Shown here: piece after piece, positions 23,201 to 31,789 of the stretch
How the letters are laid out: each line of letters begins with the position of its first letter
Numbering within the stretch: position 1 is the first letter of the stretch
Assembly: GCA_014529385.2 (NCBI GenBank)
Contig: CM043959.1
Coordinates: forward strand, 124,001-188,000
Source: Adiantum capillus-veneris
Taxonomy: Eukaryota; Streptophyta; Polypodiopsida; Polypodiales; Pteridaceae
DNA: 64,000 nt
Direction: 5' to 3'
Notes under the pieces: generated by a model
Told to the model about the DNA's origin: nothing
The model's database searches: none
What the model saw: only the letters and a program-made list of their open reading frames with translations
Program-made: the position numbers and the translations under genes

Positions 23201-25424
23201 TTCCAAAACAAACATAGGAACAGGAGATGACCCCGTGTATATGAATGACCTCGAGGATGATTCAGATTCAGTCGAGACAATGGAGACTAGAACCAATACC
23301 ACAAAGAGAAAGACCGACAAAGAAAACCGTAACATGGAACCAAATGAAAACCGAATAAGAGAAAACCATAAAGAGCCTCTGAAAACACCACAAGTGTTTC
23401 CAAATCCAATCCAAGACCCCCAAGATAAACCGCAGGGGCAAAAAGGGAAGAATCGTAAAAAGAAGATTGGGACGTACCCAAACCCAGTAGACGAGATTGA
23501 GCAGGTGAAACATCTAAGAGGTTTAGTGGAGGAGACTCAAAGGAAACTAGAACCAGAACCCATGCATATCAAAATTCATGACACAGTGTTTCCCACGCAA
23601 GTTCATCCACCCCACATGAACCATAGACCGTTAGCCATATCTAGTATCATCCAAGAAGGGAGTGAGGACAGGACATCAGAAAGTGAGCATACACCCTTCT
23701 TGTTGGAAAGGATGTTTAACGAAGGAATACCTGATCCCATTGAGGAATATGAGATTCCATCCTCACCAGTTCCTAGTCAAGGACCTACACCCTGCAAAAC
23801 GCCAATGAATGTTGCCAAACTAGTGGCCTTCATGTCTTTTGAGGTCCGAACCACGATCATAGCAAAGCTCTATGGAGATCCTGAGTTATTCCTTGCACTT
23901 CGAGCATTCCTTAACGGAGAGCTACGAACGGGATTACCGCAGTTTGCGCAACCAAATAGGCCTGACTCGATTATGATTGATGAGGAAAATCATGTGCAAT
24001 CACTTGACTTAGATGGACACGAGTCTGTGATCGAGGTACCCATTAACGAATTAGGGCAGTATTTTGAAGGCGACGAGTCTAATGCGACCCTACCCATCAC
24101 TACCAAGGGATTAACTATAAAGGGAATTCTTGATGGTGGTGCGGGAGTTAGCATCGTTACAAAAGATTGTTGGGAATCCATGGGAAAACCCCGCCTCAGT
24201 GTTACTAACATTGTGGTAAAGATGGCAAATGGTACCATAGCCAAACCTATGGGGATGCTCAAGGATCTTAAGATCAAAGTTCTAGGACACAAGGTACGAC
24301 ATACGTTCATTGTAATGGATTTCTCTAAACACCTTATGTCATATGAAATGATTTTAGGACGACCATTCATGAGGGAAGCACAAATGGTTCACGATTGGTC
24401 TAAAAATCATGTCTATTTGCAATTCCAAGACTCTGTCCTTAGAGTGGATTTGGTGACTGGTAAGGTACACCCCTTAGGGAGTAAAACCATTATTGATCAT
24501 CGCTCTGACACCACAGTTCACTCGGCCCCACTACAATATTGTTACACTTGTAAGAAGGATACAGACATTGGCCAAGATTCTCCTTACATGGATGTGTTAC
24601 CGGGTATGACGGAATCAGACAATGTGGATTGGGTCCACCTAGCATCAACCATAGACACTTGGGTAAATAGGGGGACGACCTGGGTAACACCTGTGGGGGA
24701 TGAAATGCCTATACCCTTAAATATGCTACAAGCAATGCATGTCGCTTCCGACAAGACTCATCCTAATGTAACAGAGAAAACATACAAGTGGGTCCCTAAA
24801 GCTTCTTTAGTGACCATAGCTAGTGCTAAAAAACAGAAGCCTTGTAAGAAACGTACCACTCGCTCCAAGAAAAGTAAGAAAATGTTGCGATGGATCCCTA
24901 AACGACTATTGGAAGCCCAAGGCTACTATCAAGGAAATGATCAAATCTGGGTGCCAAAACGTAGATTGTGCTCTTACCTGTCACCTAGCCCATGTAAACC
25001 CAATCCTGTGGCTCCAAAACAAATTGAAAATCGTGGAAAGAAAAAAATCACAGAATGCTACACACCCGCTCCCGAGCTAGTTTGGGTACCAAAGAAAGAA
25101 CGATTTGTTCCACCTAGCTCAGGAAGGGGGGAGTCCCATGAAGATTCTAGCTCCTCATGTAATACATCCATAGAGGTAAAAGCTTCTACACAGCCTCCAT
25201 CTATAGTAGTGGACCTCCATGAAGCTACCAAAGAATCCACACCTCCCAGTGTTCAAGAATCACCTGATAAACCACTTCAAGTTCGATCCTGGGAGAGTAC
25301 CTTACCACCGTTGCAGCTTGACAAGGCACCTAGGGTAATAGAAAACTACTGGCAAAAATCCTCACCTATTACCAACTGGAACAATTGGTTTCAAAGGGTG
25401 ACAAGCTCATTTCAAACGGTATGA
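20244..25424 (+). CDS. Gag-protease polyprotein of the 8.9-kb Gypsy element, intact
   Basis: 1726 codons; the first ATG after the leader (MHLRSRRVLEHEH) opens the frame. Residues about 350-420 are Pro-rich. The capsid-type retrotransposon Gag domain spans about 450-616 (LTLSGKAGDWYRTL, RRLFLKEYIREGV, ERKEGESVRDFISRLK). Four CCHC-like knuckles lie near 685 (CSICLGPHSTSEC), 708 (CNACGRYGHQAKDC), 860 (CYECGGPHRVAEC) and 899 (CNRCGIDHLIAQC); only the second has the standard C-X4-H spacing. A Lys/Arg-rich, probably disordered region follows at about 955-1110. The aspartyl protease has ILDGGAGVSIVT near 1294 and EMILGRPFM downstream. The C-terminal 230 residues repeat the motif W-V/I-P-K four times (about 1516, 1549, 1568, 1613) and have no domain I recognise. 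No polymerase domain is present. An intact frame in a young insertion suggests that Gag and protease are functional. Confidence 0.9.
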   Translation: MHLRSRRVLEHEHIESASVHTDTHYPSTISSRPSAGTQGSTTQDPKIAASDSSSDSEIMEAYPTQNTEREGHAPPEAPQPSTSMFSRFMETLGRATRSEPDANEAHEGGGEVDSPFTSHVDPTPPKSVHVDILPTSYQEGPVELPPSEVPSRVPLVTSKTTGSNIASTSQETVNTLTLEGLFINDHWTYDLHTEVLTDLHSGHAYHVGWIEIVQSTSSATSIEDQQKMICNVIHGIIQSERQNRGVNILSTGPMRFLDTSKAQQPTLSQMETPLMSPMDPSYVISPGVSMQSEPPSDNFSFPNLAQPSIKENTVLTPGISLTENVPMTSTVSAVPLPSVVVPNMGPRPYVPLAPYAHMAPTPPIVPLAYAPRVPLPSSYPSGPMPGYVPYPASSTHMPRPVPVPLPHMIPRVPPPALLPHIGDLAAFAQTIGRSIAENMRHAYDREPRSKAVQIAKLTQKFNGDEDARKHIEVFEQVCDSLGERNELHKCNALSLTLSGKAGDWYRTLRVDEKTIYPTLRRLFLKEYIREGVLWGVASQLQKAERKEGESVRDFISRLKHLNSRCPVNERFNNNQLLDRFIRGLRNEGIYNGLVIRGITTWEDVTANAIQLEDNLMIAGMRVSTDTRSTSSQAIEYEPMTAKPIANEPKVFETFLTDLTKAIQESLKDNRPPQNSHMYPRREQQWCSICLGPHSTSECPTFRVKFNGTCNACGRYGHQAKDCLMIKRMMANRPPVAWTDAPRAPVLMPTPLVEQLPQHMVPRSQNVVQATPLPPPVLGPQPPHPRFAPMNQVGCEPSNAYADGCEEEIDTSIAYGLDTVEECPIYYMEDCWGQVKPVYQAAALASRGQNINTQARRPPLQCYECGGPHRVAECPIRLQKNAAQMQMNQGSTSAMPILTCNRCGIDHLIAQCPYNPNAPKITPLNLVEIASVTSPIPPVAPAYAITRSMLQGPGHILEERDTASVIQAKKKKTRRKKSQNTENSKPSSKTNIGTGDDPVYMNDLEDDSDSVETMETRTNTTKRKTDKENRNMEPNENRIRENHKEPLKTPQVFPNPIQDPQDKPQGQKGKNRKKKIGTYPNPVDEIEQVKHLRGLVEETQRKLEPEPMHIKIHDTVFPTQVHPPHMNHRPLAISSIIQEGSEDRTSESEHTPFLLERMFNEGIPDPIEEYEIPSSPVPSQGPTPCKTPMNVAKLVAFMSFEVRTTIIAKLYGDPELFLALRAFLNGELRTGLPQFAQPNRPDSIMIDEENHVQSLDLDGHESVIEVPINELGQYFEGDESNATLPITTKGLTIKGILDGGAGVSIVTKDCWESMGKPRLSVTNIVVKMANGTIAKPMGMLKDLKIKVLGHKVRHTFIVMDFSKHLMSYEMILGRPFMREAQMVHDWSKNHVYLQFQDSVLRVDLVTGKVHPLGSKTIIDHRSDTTVHSAPLQYCYTCKKDTDIGQDSPYMDVLPGMTESDNVDWVHLASTIDTWVNRGTTWVTPVGDEMPIPLNMLQAMHVASDKTHPNVTEKTYKWVPKASLVTIASAKKQKPCKKRTTRSKKSKKMLRWIPKRLLEAQGYYQGNDQIWVPKRRLCSYLSPSPCKPNPVAPKQIENRGKKKITECYTPAPELVWVPKKERFVPPSSGRGESHEDSSSSCNTSIEVKASTQPPSIVVDLHEATKESTPPSVQESPDKPLQVRSWESTLPPLQLDKAPRVIENYWQKSSPITNWNNWFQRVTSSFQTV

Positions 25425-27017
25425 TCTACCCAAGGAAGGGGGGAGTGTTTGCTGACAGTCATCATTCATTTGTTTCCCTCTCAACCTTTTTCCCTGACCT
25501 CTCAATCTCCGATCTTAGGGAATGTACATATAAAGCTTTATACTCACAAAAAAAAAGAGCAAGAGCAATTAGCAAACGAGTATGCACATTTAAGTCAAAA
25601 CATTGACTCAGACCTATACATGTCACATCTGGTACAGTGAAACAGAAACCTATGCCATAAAACACCTTTGATCCTCATCACTTGAGTGATAGAGGGTAGG
25701 TAAGATTAGTACGATAGGAGTGTTTCTGTTTTAGAGTTGAGTGATTAGCAAAGTTCTCTTTTCCCACTAATGTGCCTCTGGAGGTATTCCTTTTGTTTCC
25801 TAGTGTGTACAGGAGCGTGTTGCTATTGATAGGATTTGGACCTTCATGGAACCTTCAAATCAAGCGCGACCATCAACACAAACAGGTGTTTCTTGTCCAT
25901 TAGCATTGCCCTTATCTTTTTTGCATCCATGTTTGTCTGCTTTGATTGTGATTGGTAGCATAATATTCAGCGCATTGGCTTAGTATCAAACATTTAATTC
26001 AATGTAATGTTTTGTCATAATCACTTGTTTAGGTGTAAAAATCAAGCAGTCCGACTAAGCTAGTTTGACCAAGTTAGGTGTTAGAGATCTTCTCTTAATA
26101 CCATGGGGAATGCCTTCCTAATAAGCAATGGTTACTTAGGTTCTTAATCCGATTTAGGCAGCATTGTGTGAAATGTACTAGGGCTTTCTAGTGGGCTTAA
26201 CCCTATTGACCTTTAGCTTAAGTATTATAAAGGGAGTTTACTAATGTGATGAGCCTGGGGAGGGTAACAGTGTTATATGATCCCCCAAAGTTACAAAATT
26301 AAAATGTTGAAAATGAACAAACAAAAAATCAAAGTGCCACAATGTAAAATTTTAAGCTGGAAGATAAATCTCAGCTTGAATTGGTACTTCACTCACATGT
26401 ATTGCCTATGGTACTAGAGCCCTAGAGGTTCCCAGTGTAGGCGCTTTTCCTTGAAAAGCAAAAATCCCAAGGCATACAAAATAAGCACCCACTTCAAAAT
26501 TGAATCAGTGTGAAAAGACTTTGGGGGGTCAAAGAAAAAGTAATCAGTCAGGCGATGATTTCATGAGAAATTCCTTTTATGGTAGCTTAACTACAAAGTT
26601 TTCTAGATATAGCCTCTAGTCAGCCCTTGAACATGAATACTTGGCTCTCGCGATTAAACAACTTAATTGACCACAGAAAATTAAGAAGCTTACCCATGGT
26701 ATTAATATTCGATCTCTAGTGCTTTTCGACCGTCAAATTAGCGACCCCAGACTTGTTTATTTTTCTACCTTTACATCTGTTTATGCATTTGATTACATTG
26801 CAATTTAATGTTCATTGCTAACAAATTGTTTGAAATTCTTTGACCAATCAATTTGTCTACCTAAAACTGCATATGCTTTTTAAGAGAATGCAATTACTGT
26901 GCCAATGTTGTTTGATTTTGTAGTGACTGAAGAAGGCTAAGGACATTCATCTCAAATGCTCTTCCACCTCGACGAACCAGCTTCAACTCAATAGCTTCCG
27001 AGGACGGAATCTACATC
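25425..27017 (+). other. 3' non-coding internal region of the 8.9-kb Gypsy element
   Basis: No RT, RNase H or integrase motif is visible in any frame, although a full-length relative would hold about 3 kb of pol here or upstream. Only unique, moderately AT-rich sequence is seen. Confidence 0.75.
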
Positions 27018-27030
27018 AGGAAGGGGGGCA
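27018..27030 (+). promoter_or_regulatory. Polypurine tract
   Basis: AGGAAGGGGGGCA sits directly before the right LTR. Confidence 0.8.
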
Positions 27031-27324
27031 TGTTAACCCTCACGGCTCACGGACACCCCATCACCTACGATGGACGCGTATTATGTATTTGGTAGAGTCA
27101 GGTACCGGGCTTGTCGGACCAATAGGGAAAGGTAGAGTGATCGCCGATGAGAGGCGCACTTTAACTTGGACATTCAAGGGATTAGTTGGTTAAGCATGGG
27201 CGCCCAAGTGTGAATGGGGTGAGCTCCTATAAAAGCCAACTAAACCTAATTTTTACTCATTCTCTCATTTGTGCAATTGAAGAGTGCTCTTGCTCCATCT
27301 CCATCTTCTTCTTCTTCACCTCCT

Positions 27325-27357
<33 letters not shown>

Positions 27358-27607
27358 GAGAGTGTGTGTGCGATCGAGCATTACGAAGGCACGACGGCGG
27401 CGAAGCGGTTGAGCGCGGCACGACTGCAGCTTCTTCTTCATCGCGGCGAGGAATCCACCACGAAGGCGAGCGTAGAGCGGTGAGTGACACACCCTTTGTT
27501 TTCTTGAGCTTGCTAGTTTAGGCTTGTTGTGTGCTTGGAGCCGTTTGTGGCTCGCATACGGTGTATTGGCAAGTCCCTTGCTTCGACAGTGCGGCAAGGA
27601 GCGCACA
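27031..27607 (+). repeat. 3' LTR of the 8.9-kb Gypsy element
   Basis: 577 bp, virtually identical to 18682-19256, followed by GGGGT. Confidence 0.93.
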
Positions 27608-27689
27608 GGGGTGGTGTGGAATCCCTGGGCTATAGAGAGGCAGACATTTGGTGTGCTGGGTGTGTGCCCTATTCCCCCTCTCCATCTTT

Positions 27690-27709
27690 TGGTGCCCCCA
27701 TGGAGGAGC
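27690..27709 (+). promoter_or_regulatory. Probable primer site of the older Gypsy element
   Basis: TGGTGCCCCCATGGAGGAGC closely resembles TGGTGCCCCTACTGAGGAGC, the primer-site region of the large-LTR array (minus strand, 56140-56159). The matching tRNA was not identified. Confidence 0.55.
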
Positions 27710-27761
27710 AACTGATTGCTCGTCGGTGTTGATCAAAGACAGTTATTTCCATCACAGAGAG

Positions 27762-30310
27762 ATGGCAGCACATAGTTATGGACCAATTTTCACCAAGGAA
27801 GAAGATCCGGAAGAGTGGATGATCGATTTCGAGTTGTATATGCTATCACTGCATATGCCAAATGAAGATAGAAAAATGCAAACGATTCCATTATTGATGT
27901 GGGGAAAAGCAAAGACATGGTTCTATGCTTTGAAGGGAGATCCAAGACTTATGTGGCCGACATTGAGGGCCCGTTTTCTACAAGATTTTTGAAAAGAGGT
28001 ATCTCTTGTCGATTTGGATGCAAGATTGAAAAATTTGAAGCAGGACGTGAACGAGGAATTTAGTGTCTTCCTCGCCCGCTTTGAAGAGTGTTGGAGGGAC
28101 TTTGCAGTGGCCATTCAGTTGGTCAATGATGGTGAGTACTTTAAATTGGAAATTTTATGGCTTGTTTGCATCCCAAAGTTCGTGAAAAGGTGGATTTCAA
28201 GGGCCCGGATGATTACAATGGGGCTGTTGCTATTGCACGGTCTAAGAGCTCAAAAATAAAGAAGAAGATTGAGAAAGGTGCGTTGGGGTATGAGGCGATG
28301 GTTCCCAATCCAACTTCGAGTCCGAGAGAAGAAGTTCAAACGGAGACTCAGCCCAATCGAGGGGTAGCAACCGTTCCTCAACAACGGGTATGTATAGTTC
28401 AATATTTGTATGAGAAAATGCAAGAGTTGCATTTAAGTGTTATGGACATAGGTCAAGCAAGGACAGGAAGAGGCAGAGCTAGGCAATTGCCTGGCAGTTG
28501 TTACAATTGCGGAGAGGAAGGTCACTATGCTCCAGATTGCCCTTACCCACCAAGGAAAAGGGGTGGCATGTATCCTCTGTTTGGTCAAGGCAGGGGTCAG
28601 GCACAGTTTAATGGCCAAAGAGAGCAGCAAAGCAGTTGAAAACCAAGCACATGCGGCTCCATCAGGTAATGATGAAGTACAAATCGTTAACATTATTGGT
28701 GTTGATAGGCACGAGGTTGACATCATTGCCAACAAAAGAGCATGAGGAGAAAGAGAGATTGAGACTCGAGCGTGAAACTAGAGAAAAGAAGGGGAAAAAA
28801 AAAGGTAAATGAAGGTAGAGAGCAACCAGATCCAAGCAGAAGAAGGCGAAGACGAAGAATTACCCAAAAGAATTTTTGGTTGGCACGCGGTAATCCGGAG
28901 TATGATTTGGTAAGAGATGTTCAAAATCAAAAGTGTAACATCACTTTTGGGCATTTGCTTGCATTAAAACCTAAGTTAAGAAGGCAGTGGCCAACCAGTG
29001 TCAGTACGAGGCTTCCTCGAGCGGGAGGAGATGTGCATGCGGTACAAAATCTAGCCTTAAAAGTGGGGAGTCCGACAGATGTGCTTCCGGTGGTGGATGA
29101 TTTGCTTGAGAAGAAGAAACATGTTCAAGCCTACATCGATGGTGGTGCCCAAGTTTGTGTGATTAATGAATCTTCTATGGGGGATATTGGCATTAAAGTT
29201 GTTGTCAGGTCCAATGTGTAAATGAGGATGGCTAATCATGCCAAAGCTCGTTGTTTAGGAGTGGCATAGGATGTGAAGGTAAAGGTTATGGGAGTTGAAC
29301 GCTTAATCAATTTTTTTGTCATGAAAGCAGAGAAAATGCTTATCCAATTATATTGGGGAGGCCATGGTTGTTGGCAATTGGAGCCAAGTAAGATTGGGAG
29401 ACCGGGGTGTTTACCTTGCCAGATCGGGAAAATGGAGGACAGATTGTGTTGGATCTAAAGACCAAGGAGAGTCATTTTCATCCATTAGCCGGTGGAGGTA
29501 ATCGAGATTTTAGTACCATTTATGCGTATGAAACTGAGTCTACTTATGATGAAGGGTTGACCAGTGTCAAAGAGGAGGAGAGTGATGAGGATTTATTGAA
29601 GCTGGATACATATTTATTTACAGTCACAGTAGACTCTACCATTGCAAAGAGAGGTATGCAAGTTCCTGTTTGTAGTCTGCAGGCTAAAGAGGTGGAAGAT
29701 ATGATAGGTACAAATTTAACAAAGCAGGAGAAGGAAGGCTATATGAATCTATGTGCATACTACCCTGACCTATTTGCAATAGAGTATCAGGATATGAGGG
29801 GAGCTAAAGAAGTGGAGAATCAGATTCTACTTAAGAGAAGGATACGGGCCAAAAGCACAGAAGCTCAGGAGGTTGGGAGATATTCAGAAGGAGGCTCTAT
29901 GGCAAGAGATCAACAAATTCCTTGAGGCAAGTATTATATTTCTAGTAAAGGAATCTAATTGGGTCTCTTTTGTTGTTATTACCCCGAAGAAAAATGGTGA
30001 GTATGTGTAGATTATAAGCCTTTGAATGCTGCAACCAAGTAGAATCATTACCCCTTGCCATTTCAAGATGAGATTTTAAACCAGGTTGTCGGACACGAAC
30101 ACTATTCCATTATGGATGGTTTTTCATGATATTTTAGGACTGGTATTGCTTTGGAAGACCAGTTAAAGACTACCTTCATTTCTCCATGGGGTTGCTTTGC
30201 CTATTGCAAGATGCCTTTTGGACCGGTGAATGCGTATGGGACATTTCAAGATTGGATGAACAAGGCATATATGCCGACCAAGATAGTGCCAAGCATGGAA
30301 TCAATTTTTC
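27762..30310 (+). pseudogene. Decayed Gypsy gag-protease-RT, truncated
   Basis: A Gag domain starts at ATG 27762 (EEDPEEWMIDFELYM, MWGKAKTWFYALKG), meets a TGA at 27990, and is frameshifted near 28150. It continues as MACLHPKVREKVDFKGPDDY and a CCHC knuckle (CYNCGEEGHYAPDC, near 28500). A protease remnant has AYIDGGAQVCVINE near 29130-29170. A broken RT start follows at about 29900-30310 (EINKFLEASIIFL, VVITPKKNGEYV, then HYSIMDG and KTTFISPWGCFAYCKMPFG in other frames) and stops before the catalytic motif C. No integrase or 3' LTR is present. The 8.9-kb element at 18682-27607 inserted just upstream, apparently into this element's 5' LTR. Confidence 0.82.
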
Positions 30311-30439
30311 ACCAACCTATGACTCACAATACAACTCTGATTTTTGTGTACCCATAACAGCATCTTGCGTAGGGCCACGTGCCTTCAAGATCCGAAGAGA
30401 GAATCTCACTTCAATCTACTAAGAACAGACTAGAGCTTC

Positions 30440-31500
30440 CTCATGTGGGAAAAATCACTACATTCCAAGAGTCCACACTCCGAAGAGGAAGCTCCTCAAG
30501 GACTTGTGTAGAGCCACATGACGATGTAAGCATAGCCTCCAGTACGGAATGATGAGTGGTTGATTTGGACAAATACACTTGCTATTGTTGCACACATCCC
30601 GCAATCAGTTCATTTGAAGAGACAAAATTCTGGACAGGAAGCTCCTCAAGTATTGTTTGTGCTTTCTGAAGTACGACAGTGCTCATTGAGTGGAGAGATG
30701 GCCTTGCTTTGCATTTGTTTAGAACAAGCCCATAACTTTTTGTCAATCTCAACATCTTTCAAAATGCGACATGCCTTCAAGCTACACGACTAGGTGATTG
30801 CATCTAGAGAGATGTGCTAATTTCATGTGGAGGGTGGTGCTCGCTTTGCATCGCTTGAAAATATTCTAGAGCTTGTTCATTTCCCTAATGTTCGACACAT
30901 CCCGCAATCAATTCATTCCAAGAGATGAATTTTTGAACAGGAAGCTCCTCAAGCATTTTTTGTGCTTTCTCAAGCGCATCACATTTGGCATACATATCAA
31001 CCAAGGAACTACCAAGCACAACATATCTTTCAACTTCCTGAGACTTTCAATGCAATTGTAAATTTTTGTGCCCTAGTTGTGTCATCATTAACCAAGCACC
31101 AAGTACCCTCTCCCTCCGTCAGTACCTCTTTAATGCCCACCATGAGCACCATTAGGTGCCCATCAATGTCTCAATTTTCTAGCATCCTGAATCGTTGCAC
31201 TATCGCAGCTCTAGATGCAAGGTTAAGCAGTTCCATATAGGAGAAAAAGGTTTTTGCACTCAACGACACCAACCCAACAAAGTAATCTTCACGCCATACC
31301 AAAATAGCCCAGAGCATGAATCTTCACGCCATACCAAAATAGCAGCATGCATGAATCCAACTCTTTGCATTGGTGGAACAGTCCACAGCTTCTTCGAGCA
31401 TCCCTTACTAACGAAAAATCATGCAAGCATGCTCCCAGCACTAGCCTTGGAGGAACTTAGCAAATATGTGGCATGCTCTTTTCCTAGGCTTTAGAAAAAA
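30440..31500 (-). pseudogene. PPR (PLS-type) protein pseudogene
   Basis: The minus strand gives recognisable pentatricopeptide repeat motifs: VVLGSSLVDMYAKCDALEKA then QKMLEELPVQKFISWNELI around 31015-30925, followed by a stop and a QALEYFQAM-like helix. A second related unit (VVLQKAQTILEELPVQNF, then SSNELIAGCVQQ) lies near 30690-30570, with stops between. EGLQIHAL-like words (GVKIHALGYFGMA) occur near 31290-31340. These are the hallmarks of the large plant family of organelle RNA-binding PPR proteins. Multiple stops and frameshifts make this a relic. It abuts the truncated Gypsy on one side and the RT gene copy on the other. Confidence 0.78.
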
Positions 31501-31789
31501 GGGACGGAGATTTCTCCTTCACACTTGTGTAGACGGCTCCTCCATCCTTTCGTTCGCTTGCTAGACATGTTAAAGAGGTGATGAATACATTGCAAAGGTC
31601 AGATGAAAATCGCAACTGGAATCATACATGATTGCAACATGAGGAAATCCAACACCTTGCAGTGCGAGAAAGACGATAGTAGTTGATGCTCTTACATGAA
31701 CTTTAAAAGAAATATACGAAGACTACTTCTTGAAAACTCATGCACAAAAACCCTCCATTAAAAGCTTTAGAAGAGAACTCTTCTTCTCT

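Larger units (their letters stand above)
18682..27607 (+). mobile_element. Young 8.9-kb non-autonomous Ty3/Gypsy element carrying only gag-protease
   Basis: LTRs of 575 bp (18682-19256) and 577 bp (27031-27607) begin TGTTAACCC and end GCGCACA. They appear almost identical (one T/C difference plus GT/GA repeat length). The target duplication is perfect: GGGGT at 18677-18681 and 27608-27612. The primer site at 19261 matches tRNA-Asp, which is typical of Athila/Tat-like plant Gypsy elements. One intact 1726-codon frame encodes Gag and protease. The 1.6 kb between its stop and the right LTR has no RT, RNase H or integrase in any frame. Mobilisation must have relied on enzymes from another element. 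Confidence 0.93.

Noticed and set aside
23090-23513. Hydrophobic minus-strand frames opposite the gag-protease gene
   Set aside because: They are antisense shadows of a Lys/Glu-rich coding stretch; AAG/GAA codons read backwards give Phe/Leu/Ser.
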